From Metaclostridioides mangenotii (GTDB lineage: Bacteria; Bacillota; Clostridia; Peptostreptococcales; Peptostreptococcaceae), in assembly GCF_017873185.1 (NCBI RefSeq), contig NZ_JAGGJX010000001.1, forward strand, positions 248,001 to 312,000: a stretch of 64,000 nucleotides of DNA, written 5' to 3'. Of this stretch, positions 1-9,293 are shown piece after piece (position 1 is the first letter of the stretch; each line of letters begins with the position of its first letter). The notes beneath the pieces are model-generated. The model saw only the letters and a program-made list of their open reading frames with translations. It was not told the origin of the DNA and ran no database searches. The position numbers and the translations under genes were made by a program.

Positions 1-849
1 TGTAAGAAAGCTTTACAAGAAGCTGATGCTAACATTGAAAAAGCGATAGATATATTAAGAGAAAAAGGATTATCAAAAGCCGCTAAGAAAGCTGATAGAG
101 TAGCTGCTGAAGGTCTTGTGACAATAGAGATAAACGCTGATAATTCAGTTGCTTCTATAGTAGAAGTAAACTCAGAAACTGACTTCGTTGCTAAAAATGA
201 AGATTTCAAAAAATTAGTTAAAGATGCTGCTGAGATGGCATTAGTTACATCTAATACTGAAATAGAAGCATTCTTAAATGAAACTCACGCAGAAGGTATA
301 ACTTTAAAGGAAGTTTTAAACAATAGAATAGCAACTATAGGAGAAAAACTAGACATAAGAAGATTTGCAAAAGTAACTACAGATGGTCAAGTTGCTGGAT
401 ATATCCACGGTGCTGGTAAAATAGGTGTTATAGTTGAATTAGCTACTGATTCTAAGGATGCTAAAGTATTAACATTAGGTAAAGATGTTGCTATGCAAGT
501 TGCTGCTATGAATCCTAAATATGTATCGAGAGAAGAAGTTGATGCTGATTACATAGCTCATGAAACTGAAATATTAACTCAACAAGCTTTAAATGAAGGA
601 AAGCCTGCTAACATAGTTGAGAAGATGGTTAAAGGTAGACTAGAGAAAGAATTAAAAGAAGTTTGTTTATTAGAGCAAACTTTCGTTAAAAATCCAGATT
701 TAACAGTTAAACAATTAGTTGCTGATGTAGCTAAACAAGTTGGATCTGACATAAATGTTGTTAAAGTTGTGAGATTCGAAGTTGGTGAAGGTATAGAAAA
801 GAAAGAAGAAAACTTTGCAGAAGAGGTTGCTAAGCAACTTAAGAATTAA
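1..849 (+). CDS. tsf: Elongation factor Ts, 5'-truncated by the window edge
   Basis: EF-Ts is the cytosolic guanine-nucleotide exchange factor that recycles EF-Tu during translation. The reading frame is open from base 1, where the visible protein begins CKKALQEAD, the end of the N-terminal UBA-like domain. An ATG-type start is therefore missing upstream, probably by some 20-25 codons, and the GTG at 118 is internal. The signature TDFVAKNEDF is seen, followed by the long Tu-binding core; 282 residues are visible against a usual length near 300. A strong terminator follows directly, and pyrH begins 86 bases later, the usual rpsB-tsf-pyrH-frr order. Identification is secure. Confidence 0.97.
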   Translation, partial: CKKALQEADANIEKAIDILREKGLSKAAKKADRVAAEGLVTIEINADNSVASIVEVNSETDFVAKNEDFKKLVKDAAEMALVTSNTEIEAFLNETHAEGITLKEVLNNRIATIGEKLDIRRFAKVTTDGQVAGYIHGAGKIGVIVELATDSKDAKVLTLGKDVAMQVAAMNPKYVSREEVDADYIAHETEILTQQALNEGKPANIVEKMVKGRLEKELKEVCLLEQTFVKNPDLTVKQLVADVAKQVGSDINVVKVVRFEVGEGIEKKEENFAEEVAKQLKN

Positions 850-851
850 CC

Positions 852-882
852 AAAAAGAGAACACATACGTGTTCTCTTTTTT
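852..882 (+). terminator. Intrinsic terminator after tsf
   Basis: An 8-bp perfect stem (GAGAACAC, 857-864, with GTGTTCTC, 869-876) with a 4-base loop, flanked by an A-run and followed by a T-run. It ends the rpsB-tsf transcript; pyrH then needs its own promoter or readthrough. Confidence 0.88.
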
Positions 883-935
883 AAAAAGTGTTATAATTTT
901 AGTAGAATGGTAAGTAGTAAAACAGGAGGTTTTTA

Positions 936-1640
936 ATGGATAAACCAGTATATAAAAGAGTACTTTTGAAGCTAAGTGGAGAAGCGCTAGCAGGAGATAA
1001 AGGTTTTGGTATAAATAATGATGTAGTAAATGATATAGCTGTTGCTATAAAAAATATCCAAGAAATTGGAGTAGAGGTAGCAGTAGTTGTAGGTGGTGGT
1101 AACTTCTGGAGAGGAAGAACTAGCGAAGGAATGGACAGAACAACTGCCGACTATATAGGAATGATGGCTACAGTTATGAACGCTATGGCTTTACAGGATG
1201 CTTTAGAAAACATAGAAGTTCCTACAAGAGTACAAACAGCAATAGATATGAGACAGATTGCAGAACCTTACATTAGAAGAAGAGCTGTAAGACATCTAGA
1301 AAAAGAAAGAGTTGTAATATTTGGCGCAGGTACAGGAAATCCGTACTTTACTACTGATACTACGGCAGCACTTCGTGCAGCAGAAATGGAAGCTGAAGTG
1401 ATATTATTGGCTAAAAATGTGGACGCAGTATACGACAAAGATCCTAAAATACATGATGATGCTATTAAATTTACTGAATTAACATATATGGAAGTTATAC
1501 AAAAAGAGTTAAAAGTTATGGACTCAACTGCTACATCTCTATGTATGGATAACAAAATACCAATAAAGGTATTTAAACTTACAACAGAGAATATTATAAG
1601 AGCAGTTAGCGATGAAAATATAGGAACTATTGTAAAATAA
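936..1640 (+). CDS. pyrH: UMP kinase
   Basis: Cytosolic hexameric uridylate kinase that makes UDP from UMP and ATP in pyrimidine nucleotide synthesis. The 234-aa length is typical of the bacterial family. Visible are the N-terminal KLSGEAL phosphate-binding strand (about residues 12-18), the glycine-rich GGGNFWRG turn, and the amino-acid-kinase segments around [14 protein letters not shown] that bind UMP. The ATG at 936 follows an AGGAGG site at good spacing. It lies between tsf and frr, its normal place in Firmicutes, and frr starts 21 bases after its stop, so they are very likely co-transcribed. No anomaly seen. Confidence 0.97.
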   Translation: MDKPVYKRVLLKLSGEALAGDKGFGINNDVVNDIAVAIKNIQEIGVEVAVVVGGGNFWRGRTSEGMDRTTADYIGMMATVMNAMALQDALENIEVPTRVQTAIDMRQIAEPYIRRRAVRHLEKERVVIFGAGTGNPYFTTDTTAALRAAEMEAEVILLAKNVDAVYDKDPKIHDDAIKFTELTYMEVIQKELKVMDSTATSLCMDNKIPIKVFKLTTENIIRAVSDENIGTIVK

Positions 1641-1661
1641 TATATAGGGAGGATGAATTTT

Positions 1662-2219
1662 ATGAAACTAGAACTACATAAGCAATTAGAGACTAGAATG
1701 GAAAACACTATTGAAGCTCTAAAAGTAGAATTTACAACTATAAGAGCTGGAAGAGCAAATGCTCAAATGTTGGATAAAGTGAGAGTAGACTATTACGGAA
1801 CTCTTACTCCTGTAAATCAGATAGGAGCTATCTCTGTACCTGAGCCAAGAACTTTACTTATAAGCCCTTGGGATAAAACTGCATTGGCAGATATAGAAAA
1901 AGCTATAAGAACAGCAGATCTAGGACTTAACCCTACAAACGATGGTGAAGTGATAAGAATATCTGTACCTATGCTTACAGAAGAGAGAAGAAAAGAACTT
2001 GCAAAGAGAGCTTCAAAAGTATCTGAAGAGTTTAAAGTAAGAGTAAGAAATGATAGAAGAGACTCAAATGATAAACTTAAAAAGATGGAAAAAGACGGCG
2101 AAATAACAGAAGATGAACTAAAAAAATCACAAGATGAAGTACAAAAAATAACTGATAAATATATAAAAAATATAGAAACATTATTAGCAAACAAAGAAAA
2201 GGATATAATGGAGGTATAA
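1662..2219 (+). CDS. frr: Ribosome recycling factor
   Basis: RRF, with EF-G, splits post-termination ribosomes. The 185-aa protein shows the family core RAGRANAQMLDKVRVDYYG and the C-terminal basic helix with RRDSNDKLKKMEKDGEITED. I chose the ATG at 1662 because GGGAGG (1647-1652) lies 9 bases ahead of it. The in-frame ATG at 1653 abuts that site and is too close. It follows pyrH by 21 bases and is followed within 3 bases by a small unknown gene, so it sits inside an operon running toward uppS. Confidence 0.97.
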   Translation: MKLELHKQLETRMENTIEALKVEFTTIRAGRANAQMLDKVRVDYYGTLTPVNQIGAISVPEPRTLLISPWDKTALADIEKAIRTADLGLNPTNDGEVIRISVPMLTEERRKELAKRASKVSEEFKVRVRNDRRDSNDKLKKMEKDGEITEDELKKSQDEVQKITDKYIKNIETLLANKEKDIMEV

Positions 2220-2221
2220 TA

Positions 2222-2425
2222 TTGAATAAATATTATAACCTTCTTGGACTTCATTTAGATGATGTTAAGATGTACTTCGAAGATAGAGATATCAATTACA
2301 GAGTAATACCTATAGAAGGCAAGAAGGATAAGGATAAGCTTATTGTTCCTAGAGTAGTAAAGATATCTGAAATTCATGATAGTGTAGAGTTAATAATCAC
2401 ATATTTTTCTGACTCCTTGGTATAG
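2222..2425 (+). CDS. Small conserved-looking unknown protein between frr and uppS
   Basis: A 67-aa ORF with a TTG start at 2222, seven bases after the GGAGG that overlaps the end of frr. The protein is charged and soluble-looking, with no signal or membrane segment: it begins MNKYYNLLGLHLDDVK and has a lysine-rich centre (EGKKDKDK). I do not recognise a family. Tight spacing after frr, a good ribosome site and coding-like composition support a real gene. Its stop codon lies in the loop of a 10-bp hairpin (2409-2438) just before the uppS ribosome site, so translation of this ORF could influence that fold. The function is unknown. Confidence 0.7.
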   Translation: MNKYYNLLGLHLDDVKMYFEDRDINYRVIPIEGKKDKDKLIVPRVVKISEIHDSVELIITYFSDSLV

Positions 2426-2438
2426 ATTAAGGAGCCAG
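2409..2438 (+). other. Intra-operon hairpin ahead of uppS
   Basis: CTGACTCCTT (2409-2418) pairs with AAGGAGCCAG (2429-2438) across a 10-base loop that contains the TAG stop of the upstream small ORF. There is no T-run, so it is not a terminator. The right arm hides an SD-like AAGGAG, and the true uppS site GGAGG is about 10 bases further on. It could be a translational coupler or an RNA processing site; its role is inferred only from position. Confidence 0.5.
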
Positions 2439-2459
2439 AAATCTATTGGAGGCAGAAAT

Positions 2460-3194
2460 ATGAACGAGGATTTTAGCAAAAAAATAGATAAAAACAACAT
2501 ACCAACTCATATAGCTATTATTATGGACGGAAACGGGAGATGGGCAAAATCTAAATTCCTTCCAAGAACTGTAGGACACAAGGCAGGGGTAGAAATAATA
2601 AGAGAGGTTGTAAAAGAGTGTTCAAATTTAGGAGTAAAGTATTTGACTTTATACGCATTTTCAACTGAAAATTGGAAGAGACCTAAGTTAGAAGTAGATA
2701 CTCTTATGGGACTTTTAGTTAAATACTTAAAAAATGAAGCAAAAGAGCTTCATCAAAACAATGTTAAAGTAACTGCAATTGGCTTTACTGATGCTTTACC
2801 AGAGCTGTGTAGGGTTGAGCTTGAGAATATTAAAGAGTTGACAGCAAATAATACAGGTGTAAATTTAAATTTAGCGTTAAACTACGGAAGTAGATCTGAT
2901 ATAAAAAATGCGCTTATAGATATTGTAAATGATTCTAAGAGTGGTAAACTAGATATAAGTGACATCGATGATAACACTTTGAAAAATTATTTGAGCACAA
3001 AGTCTATTCCAGATCCTGATTTATTAATAAGAACTAGTGGTGAACAGAGATTAAGTAACTTTTTATTGTGGGAAGTGGCTTACTCAGAGTTTTACTTTGC
3101 AGATATTCACTGGCCTGATTTCAATAAATTTGAACTTCAAAAGGCGATCTACACTTATCAAAATAGAGATAGGAGATTTGGAGGGCTTAAGTAA
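2460..3194 (+). CDS. uppS: Undecaprenyl diphosphate synthase (isoprenyl transferase)
   Basis: Cis-prenyltransferase that extends farnesyl diphosphate with isopentenyl diphosphate to the C55 lipid carrier for peptidoglycan and other wall polymers. The 244-aa protein shows all family marks: IIMDGNGRWAK with the catalytic Asp near residue 23, GHKAGVEIIREV, YAFSTENWKRP, and RTSGEQRLSNFLLWE near the C-terminus. The ATG at 2460 has a GGAGG site upstream. It is followed 11 bases later by cdsA, in the standard uppS-cdsA-dxr-rseP-ispG envelope and isoprenoid order. Confidence 0.96.
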   Translation: MNEDFSKKIDKNNIPTHIAIIMDGNGRWAKSKFLPRTVGHKAGVEIIREVVKECSNLGVKYLTLYAFSTENWKRPKLEVDTLMGLLVKYLKNEAKELHQNNVKVTAIGFTDALPELCRVELENIKELTANNTGVNLNLALNYGSRSDIKNALIDIVNDSKSGKLDISDIDDNTLKNYLSTKSIPDPDLLIRTSGEQRLSNFLLWEVAYSEFYFADIHWPDFNKFELQKAIYTYQNRDRRFGGLK

Positions 3195-3205
3195 GGAGAA
3201 GATTT

Positions 3206-3985
3206 ATGCTTAAAAGAACTATTGCTTCATTAATTCTATTACCATTGTTCATTTTTGTATTATATGGAGGAACTCCTCTATATATTTTAGAAATGGTAGT
3301 AGTGGCAATTGCATTACATGAATTTTACAAAGCTTTTAGAGCAAAGAATATGAATCCTATATTTATATTAGGTTATATATTTTCTGTTTATTTAGCTGCA
3401 AAAAATATTTTTGGCTTGCCGATTTGGTATACTTATGCGATTATTTTTATACTTTTCTTAATAGGAATAGTGCATATTTTAAGCGGAAAATACGATGTTA
3501 TGGATTTTTCTGTGACATTTTTAGGAATATTTTATATTGGACTGTTATTTGATTTTATAATTATTACAATGGATAATTTTGCAAAAGGTAGTATTTACGT
3601 CTGGATTATATTTGTAATAGCTTTTGCGACAGATACTTTTGCTTATTTTATAGGAAGTATGATTGGAAAACACAAGTTGATTCCATCTATAAGCCCTAAA
3701 AAGACTATTGAGGGTTGTGTAGGAGGAATACTAGGAAGTGCATTTTCTTGTGTTGTATTCGGCTATATTTTTGGACTTAATATGACTTTGATGTTCTTTT
3801 TAGGATGTGTTGGTAGTGTTATAGCTCAGTTGGGTGATCTATTTGCATCATCGATAAAAAGATTTGCTGGAATAAAAGATTATGGAAAAATAATACCTGG
3901 ACACGGCGGTATTTTAGATAGATTCGATAGTGTGCTTTTGGTTGCGCCATTCGTATACAATGCAATAAAGTTTTTCACAAATTAG
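3206..3985 (+). CDS. cdsA: Phosphatidate cytidylyltransferase
   Basis: Integral membrane enzyme making CDP-diacylglycerol from phosphatidate and CTP, the branch point of phospholipid synthesis. The 259-aa protein is mostly hydrophobic, with about seven or eight membrane spans. The CDP-transferase signature is near the C-terminus: SSIKRFAGIKDYG followed by IIPGHGGILDRFDS. The start ATG follows a GGAG site right after uppS. There is a gap of about 170 bases before dxr, in which I see a GCTCCAG/CTGGGGC-like inverted repeat but no strong T-run. Confidence 0.95.
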   Translation: MLKRTIASLILLPLFIFVLYGGTPLYILEMVVVAIALHEFYKAFRAKNMNPIFILGYIFSVYLAAKNIFGLPIWYTYAIIFILFLIGIVHILSGKYDVMDFSVTFLGIFYIGLLFDFIIITMDNFAKGSIYVWIIFVIAFATDTFAYFIGSMIGKHKLIPSISPKKTIEGCVGGILGSAFSCVVFGYIFGLNMTLMFFLGCVGSVIAQLGDLFASSIKRFAGIKDYGKIIPGHGGILDRFDSVLLVAPFVYNAIKFFTN

Positions 3986-4155
3986 CTCCAGTTTACGCTG
4001 GGGCATTTATTTTATCTAACTGTTTGGTTTAAAAGTTTAAATGAATATTAAGAATTAGTAAATATAAGTGAAGTTTTCGTGAATAATGTTAAAAATAGGG
4101 GTATAAATGGTATAATAATTATTAATTGAAATTTAATGTAGAAAGGATTACTTTT

Positions 4156-5310
4156 ATGAAGAAAATATCAATCTTGGGTTCAACAGGTTCTATCGGAAAA
4201 CAAACCTTAGATGTGGTTAGAGAAAACAGTGATAAGTTTGAGGTAGTTGCTATTTCTGCAAATAGTAGCGTAGATTTATTGTTAGAGCAAATAGTAGAGT
4301 TCAAACCTAAATACGTTGCAGTCTATCAAGAAGAAAGTTATAAAAAATTAAAATACAGCATTCCGTCTGGGATAGAAATAGAAGTTTTGTGTGGAATGGA
4401 AGGCCTTAAAGCAATATCTACTTTGGATGAAATAGACATACTTTTAACTGCTGTAGTAGGCATAATTGGCCTTGTGCCGACAGTTGCAGCAATAGAAAAG
4501 GGAATAGATATAGCCCTTGCAAATAAAGAGACACTAGTAACTGCTGGAAAATTAGTTATGGATTTAGCTCAAAAAAATGGAGTGAAAATACTCCCTGTAG
4601 ATAGTGAGCACAGTGCTATATTCCAATCCCTTCAAGGAGAGAATTCGAAAAATATAGACAAGGTAATTTTGACTGCTTCTGGAGGTCCTTTTAGAGGAAA
4701 GAAGAGAGAAGATTTAATAAATATAACTAAAAATGAGGCTTTAAAACATCCAAACTGGAGTATGGGTAGAAAGATAAGTGTAGATTCATCTACGCTAATG
4801 AATAAAGGGTTGGAAGTTATTGAAGCTAAATGGCTATTTGATGTAGATTACAATAAAATAGATGTAGTTGTTCATCCACAGAGCATTATACATTCTATGG
4901 TACAATTTGATGACAGCTCGGTGATTGCACAGCTCGGCTGTCCAGATATGAAGTTGCCTATACAATATGCTCTAGGATATCCAGATAGAATTTCAAATAG
5001 CTACGAAAGAGTTGATTTTGCGAAAATAGCGACATTGACATTTGAAAATCCTGATCTGGATACTTTTCCATGCTTAAATCTAGCGTATAAATGTCTTGAG
5101 CTTGGAGGAACTTATTCAGCGGCTTTAAATTCAGCTAATGAAATTTTAGTAAATGAATTTTTAGAGGATAAAATAGGCTTCTACGACATACCATATTTTA
5201 TAGAGAAAGTTTTGGAATCTCACAAAAGCATAGAAAATGCAACTCTAGAAGATATACTTGAGATTGATAGATGGAGTAGAGATTTCGTAAAAAAAAGAAT
5301 TAGAGGATAG
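4156..5310 (+). CDS. dxr: 1-deoxy-D-xylulose-5-phosphate reductoisomerase
   Basis: NADPH-dependent enzyme of the methylerythritol phosphate pathway; it converts DXP to MEP. Start chosen at the ATG at 4156, giving [19 protein letters not shown] with the nucleotide-binding GSTGSIG at the very N-terminus and a GAAAGGA site 9 bases upstream. The TTG at 4126 would add ten residues with no ribosome site. Family motifs seen: [23 protein letters not shown] (metal ligands), [13 protein letters not shown] and [20 protein letters not shown]. The length of 384 aa is typical. rseP begins 11 bases later. Confidence 0.96.
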   Translation: MKKISILGSTGSIGKQTLDVVRENSDKFEVVAISANSSVDLLLEQIVEFKPKYVAVYQEESYKKLKYSIPSGIEIEVLCGMEGLKAISTLDEIDILLTAVVGIIGLVPTVAAIEKGIDIALANKETLVTAGKLVMDLAQKNGVKILPVDSEHSAIFQSLQGENSKNIDKVILTASGGPFRGKKREDLINITKNEALKHPNWSMGRKISVDSSTLMNKGLEVIEAKWLFDVDYNKIDVVVHPQSIIHSMVQFDDSSVIAQLGCPDMKLPIQYALGYPDRISNSYERVDFAKIATLTFENPDLDTFPCLNLAYKCLELGGTYSAALNSANEILVNEFLEDKIGFYDIPYFIEKVLESHKSIENATLEDILEIDRWSRDFVKKRIRG

Positions 5311-5321
5311 GAGAGAAATTT

Positions 5322-6332
5322 ATGACTATAATAGTTGCGCTTATACTGTTTAGTATAATTATTTTTATTCATGAGCTAGGTCACTTTTTGTTTGCAAAAC
5401 TGAGTGGAGTAAAGGTTCATGAATTTGCTATCGGTATGGGACCTAAAGTTTTTAGTATAAAAAGAGGAACAGAGTATTCGATAAGACTACTGCCACTTGG
5501 CGGTTTTGTAAGTATGGAAGGTGAAGATGAGAGTTCCAATGATCCAGACTCTTTCGGAAATAAAAGTCTTCCTGCTAGACTTAGTACGATATTAGCTGGT
5601 CCAATATTTAACTTGATACTTGCAGTAATTGTACTGATTCCCGTATTTATGTCTTTAGGTGTTCCATCTAAAGAGGCTATAGTTGGAGAACTTACAAAAT
5701 CTGGACCTGCACAAATGGTAGGTATAGAAACTGGAGATAAGATACTTAAAATTAATGGAAAAAACGTAACTTCTTGGGAGCAAACTGTAAAGACAGTACA
5801 TGGTTCTGGAGGTAAAGATTTAAATGTAGAATTAGAGAGAAATGGGAAGACAAAAGAAGTAACAGTCACTCCTGAAAAGAAACAAGGAACTTACTTAATA
5901 GGTATGTCTCCTAAAATGGAAAAGAGTATATTTGGATCGATAACTTATTCTTTTGAAACAACTGTAAGCATGACTAAACAAATGTTTGCTTTCTTAGGTC
6001 AAATGATTACGGGAACAGTTCCTGGAGGATTTTCGAATTCAGTAGCTGGACCGGTTGGAGTAATAGGGATGGTATCTGATGCAGCTAAGACAGGTGTGAT
6101 TAATTTACTATACTTAGGATCTGTAATCAGTTTAAACCTTGGAATACTAAACTTACTTCCAATTCCAGCACTTGATGGATGGAGAATACTTATGCTTATA
6201 ATAGAAGGTATTAGAGGCGGTAAAAAATTTGATCCAAATAAAGAAGGATTTGTAAATCTTGTAGGTTTTGGAGCGCTTATGCTGTTTATGATTTTTATTA
6301 CTTACAAAGATGTTTTAAGATTATTTCAATAA
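5322..6332 (+). CDS. rseP: RIP metalloprotease, site-2 protease family with PDZ domain
   Basis: Zinc intramembrane protease of the RseP/YluC family, which cleaves membrane anchors such as anti-sigma factors and signal peptides. The first transmembrane helix carries HELGH (His17, Glu18, His21), the zinc site. A single PDZ domain lies at about residues 115-185. The C-terminal helix has NLLPIPALDGWR, whose Asp is the third metal ligand; the usual Gly-Gly after Asp reads Gly-Trp here. The 336-aa length is normal for Firmicutes. It sits 11 bases after dxr in the same operon. Confidence 0.94.
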   Translation: MTIIVALILFSIIIFIHELGHFLFAKLSGVKVHEFAIGMGPKVFSIKRGTEYSIRLLPLGGFVSMEGEDESSNDPDSFGNKSLPARLSTILAGPIFNLILAVIVLIPVFMSLGVPSKEAIVGELTKSGPAQMVGIETGDKILKINGKNVTSWEQTVKTVHGSGGKDLNVELERNGKTKEVTVTPEKKQGTYLIGMSPKMEKSIFGSITYSFETTVSMTKQMFAFLGQMITGTVPGGFSNSVAGPVGVIGMVSDAAKTGVINLLYLGSVISLNLGILNLLPIPALDGWRILMLIIEGIRGGKKFDPNKEGFVNLVGFGALMLFMIFITYKDVLRLFQ

Positions 6333-6348
6333 AAATAAGTATTAATAA

Positions 6349-6427
6349 AAAACTTATCGATTGTCTGTTCACATCAGTTTTAATTTGCAAAATAAAGATT
6401 GTGGCAGAACTCTAATCGATAAGTTTT
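6349..6427. repeat. Imperfect long palindrome between rseP and ispG
   Basis: AAAACTTATCGATT (6349-6362) is perfectly complementary to AATCGATAAGTTTT (6414-6427). The 51 bases between can continue pairing imperfectly (GTTC with GAAC, CACATC with GATTGTG, TTTT with AAAA). A short T-run follows, so it may terminate the rseP transcript, in which case ispG would need its own promoter. Confidence 0.7.
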
Positions 6428-6523
6428 GTTGGTTAAATGCAAATACATATGTATAAATATAAAATTAATACAAAAATAGATAAAAAAGCAAAAACTACAT
6501 GCTTAAAATTAAAGGTGGTAAAT

Positions 6524-7579
6524 ATGAGTTATAGTAGAAAAAAAACTAGAGAAGTAAGTGTTGGAAATGTAAAAATAGGTGGAGATAATCCTATTTCGGT
6601 ACAATCTATGACTAATACAGATACTAGAGATGCAAAAGCTACTATTGAGCAAATTAAAAGACTTGAAGAAGCTGGTTGCGATCTAGTAAGAGTTGCAGTT
6701 CCGGATATGGTAGCAGCAAAAGCTATTGGGGAAATAAAGAGCAAAGTCTCAATTCCAGTAATAGCAGATATTCATTTTGACTATAAATTAGCACTTGAGG
6801 CAATAGATCAAGGCGTAGATGGCGTAAGAATCAATCCTGGAAATATAGGTGATGTTTCTAGAGTTAAAATGGTAGTTGATAAATGCAAGGAAAAGAATAT
6901 TAAGATAAGAATAGGTGTAAATGGAGGATCTTTAGAAAAAGAACTTCTTGAAAAATATGGATCTGCAACTTCTGAAGCTTTAGTTGAGAGCGCAATGAGT
7001 CATATTAAGATTTTAGAGGACTTAGATTTCTATAATACTGTAATATCACTAAAATCTTCAGATATATTTAAAACTATAGATGCGTACAGGTTGATATCAG
7101 AAAAAGTAGATTATCCTCTTCATGTAGGTATAACAGAATCTGGAAGCATAAAAAAAGGGACTATAAAGTCATCGATAGGCGTTGGGGCATTACTTGTCGA
7201 AGGAATAGGCGATACAATAAGAATTTCGCTTACAGGAGATCCTGTTGAAGAAGTTAATGTTGGAAAAGAAATACTTAGAAGCCTAGGACTTTTAAATGAC
7301 AAGATTAAAGTTGTATCTTGCCCAACTTGCGGTAGATGCAATATAGATCTAATAAGCGTTGTAAATGATGTAGAGAAGAAGATTGCTGATTTGGATAAGG
7401 ATATTACAGTAGCTATTATGGGATGTGCTGTAAATGGACCTGGTGAAGCCAGAGAAGCTGATGTTGGCATAGCTGGTGGAAAAGGTGAAGGACTTTTATT
7501 TAAAAAGGGTGAGATTGTTAGAAAGATAAAAGACAGTGATTTGGTAGAAGAACTTCTAGATGAAATAGATAGGTTGTAG
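6524..7579 (+). CDS. ispG: 4-hydroxy-3-methylbut-2-en-1-yl diphosphate synthase
   Basis: Iron-sulfur enzyme of the MEP pathway that converts MEcPP to HMBPP. Start set at the ATG at 6524 (MSYSRKKTREVSVGNVKIGG), which has AAAGGTGG 6 bases upstream; the ATG at 6437 would add 29 unmatched residues. Motifs: NPISVQSMTNTDTRD, RVAVPD, ADIHFDYKLAL, NPGNIGD, and the cluster ligands CPTCGRC and CAVNGPGEA near the C-terminus. The length is 351 aa, the short Gram-positive form. In many relatives polC follows; here a convergent gene does, so synteny breaks at this point. Confidence 0.96.
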   Translation: MSYSRKKTREVSVGNVKIGGDNPISVQSMTNTDTRDAKATIEQIKRLEEAGCDLVRVAVPDMVAAKAIGEIKSKVSIPVIADIHFDYKLALEAIDQGVDGVRINPGNIGDVSRVKMVVDKCKEKNIKIRIGVNGGSLEKELLEKYGSATSEALVESAMSHIKILEDLDFYNTVISLKSSDIFKTIDAYRLISEKVDYPLHVGITESGSIKKGTIKSSIGVGALLVEGIGDTIRISLTGDPVEEVNVGKEILRSLGLLNDKIKVVSCPTCGRCNIDLISVVNDVEKKIADLDKDITVAIMGCAVNGPGEAREADVGIAGGKGEGLLFKKGEIVRKIKDSDLVEELLDEIDRL

Positions 7580-7610
7580 AATTAGCAAGAGTTATAGATG
7601 TTGTGGTAGG

Positions 7611-7733
7611 AAAATAAACATGATAAATAATGCAAAATAAATAAGACATACAGCACCACAGATTGGGAAAAAGTCTGTAATTGTGCTGTATGTCTTATTT
7701 ATTTTTACTTTGCATCGTTTATCAAGTTTATTC
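7611..7733. repeat. Very long palindrome, copy A of a conserved hairpin-tip element; bidirectional terminator
   Basis: Arms 7611-7656 and 7683-7733 are complementary over nearly their whole length, with small internal mismatches and a few unpaired bases; the inner 20 or more base pairs ending CAGCAC/GTGCTG are perfect. Between them lies a 26-base core (7657-7682): inner stem ACAGA/TCTGT around an 11-base loop TTGGGAAAAAG, flanked by bases C and AATT. It separates convergent ispG and the DUF3810 gene and has A/T runs for termination both ways. The same core occurs at 36498-36523 and 58580-58604. Confidence 0.85.
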
Positions 7734-7766
7734 AAATGGGATATGATCTAATGATTAAAATCATTG

Positions 7767-8903
7767 CTATTTATTAAAATCTACTGAATTAAAATATAAT
7801 AATAATAAATCCACCATTTGCCCGTAATTTTGTACTCCGCTCTTTATTCCGTTAGATTTTAAGTAGGTGTTGTTAAATTCATTAGAAATTTCGTCTATTT
7901 TTCCTTCGTATTTTGACCAAAACTCGCTGTTGTAGTTTAAGTCTCTTTTTACATCTTCGGATAGTTTTGATGATATCCTGATGTATTCCTCGTAATCGAC
8001 TTTTCTAAGGGCTGATCCTGTGTACATTAATGCTAATGTGTATCCTGAGTATTTAAAATCATTGTCAGGATGATTTACTGATGTCAAATAAGCTATGAAG
8101 TTGGCTTCGTCTTCGCTGGCAAATCCCCTTTGATGAGCCATTTCGTGTGATACTGTAGCGGGTAGTGAGAAATCTGGCACTGCTATGTTTACATTTGCTT
8201 CTGCTGTAAATGGAAAATATATTCCAGTTATTCCTGTGTAACACATAAGTTTTGAGGAGATTACTGGTTTTGCTTTTGCGTAGTTTCCTTCAAATCCAGG
8301 TATTATGCCTACTATATTTTGGTATCCTAAATTTGCTCTATTTATAACGCCTCTGTAGCCGGAGTTGTTTTTCATAATGCTTTTATTATCTTGCTTTGTT
8401 AGTTTTCTTGTTTCGTTAGATTTTTCTACTAAGAAGTTGTATAAACTTATAAGATCTTTGTTGTTTTTATTATCTTTTGTGTCTTTGCCATTTTTGAATT
8501 GTAAATTTTGTAGCAAGCTCGTCTCTAATGGAACTCTGTTGTAGTTTATACCCCAAAGGACTATAAAGAAAAAATATACTGTAGATGCAATACAAAGAAT
8601 GTTTATTATAGAGTGCTTTATAAAGTGAGAAAATATTTGTTTACCTTTGGTAAGTTTATATATAAATGTGATTATCCAAGCGATTATTGATATTGCAATA
8701 ATGTACATAGTTAGTTCGTAAAGTGAAAATGGAATTATTCCTGTTATGGAGCTCAAAAGTTTTACTATGTATTTGTCTAAACATAATGAATAGTATTTTT
8801 CTACAAATTCAGGGTTTTTGGATGCAATAAAATTTATAATTAAAGCAATGGGTAAAAGAATTATAAGTATTATTTTTAAGTGAGTTTTTTTAATATTTTT
8901 CAT
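7767..8903 (-). CDS. DUF3810-family membrane protein with zinc-protease-like motif
   Basis: A 378-aa protein with two or three N-terminal membrane spans (about residues 10-30, 60-80, 95-118), then an extracytoplasmic domain. The string TVSHEMAHQRGF contains HExxH, with a conserved-looking GFASEDEANF after it (Glu as possible third ligand), which is the pattern of the DUF3810 family. The start ATG at 8903 has GGAGGTGG upstream. No operon partners; it converges with ispG. The substrate is unknown, and metallopeptidase activity is an inference from the motif. Confidence 0.85.
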   Translation of the reverse strand: MKNIKKTHLKIILIILLPIALIINFIASKNPEFVEKYYSLCLDKYIVKLLSSITGIIPFSLYELTMYIIAISIIAWIITFIYKLTKGKQIFSHFIKHSIINILCIASTVYFFFIVLWGINYNRVPLETSLLQNLQFKNGKDTKDNKNNKDLISLYNFLVEKSNETRKLTKQDNKSIMKNNSGYRGVINRANLGYQNIVGIIPGFEGNYAKAKPVISSKLMCYTGITGIYFPFTAEANVNIAVPDFSLPATVSHEMAHQRGFASEDEANFIAYLTSVNHPDNDFKYSGYTLALMYTGSALRKVDYEEYIRISSKLSEDVKRDLNYNSEFWSKYEGKIDEISNEFNNTYLKSNGIKSGVQNYGQMVDLLLLYFNSVDFNK

Positions 8904-9068
8904 AATCCACCTCCGTTTTAAATATAATGTTATTTTATTATATCAATTATTTATTAAATTTAAAAATATTTTTAACTACTTCACATTTACGATGTATTTG
9001 TAAATAGATATCTATATTTATAAAATTACAGAAATAAGATATATAAGATTTGTACAGGAGGTTTTGAT

Positions 9069-9293
9069 ATGGATGTAGAAATGTTGTATGATAATAGAGA
9101 GCTTATTAAAGACTCTTCTGAAAAAGTTTCAGAGTAAAGTTTTAAAGCTATAGAGAGTGGAGCTTTAGATAAAAAAGTTAAAAAATATGAAAAATATTAT
9201 AGTTTTTTAGATTTTGTAGTATTATATTTAGTAATATTACATATTATTATAGTTGCAAGTTTAATAAATTGGGGGGAGTATTATGGGTATTAA
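9069..9293 (+). pseudogene. Small membrane-protein ORF interrupted by one in-frame TAA
   Basis: A good ribosome site (AGGAGG) and ATG at 9069 open a 22-codon ORF ending at TAA 9135-9137. The same frame then stays open to 9293 and encodes a charged stretch and a clear membrane helix (LDFVVLYLVILHIIIVASL). A single base change (TAA for CAA) would restore a 74-aa protein. No start codon lies in the second half. Its end overlaps the start of the next ORF at 9283, so the two were probably translationally coupled. I call it a recent pseudogene; stop readthrough or a sequencing error are the alternatives. The family is not recognised. Confidence 0.6.

Noticed and set aside
1268-1708. Antisense ORF over pyrH and frr
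   Set aside because: Shadow of two well-identified genes; hydrophobic and Ser-rich low-complexity translation, no ribosome site.
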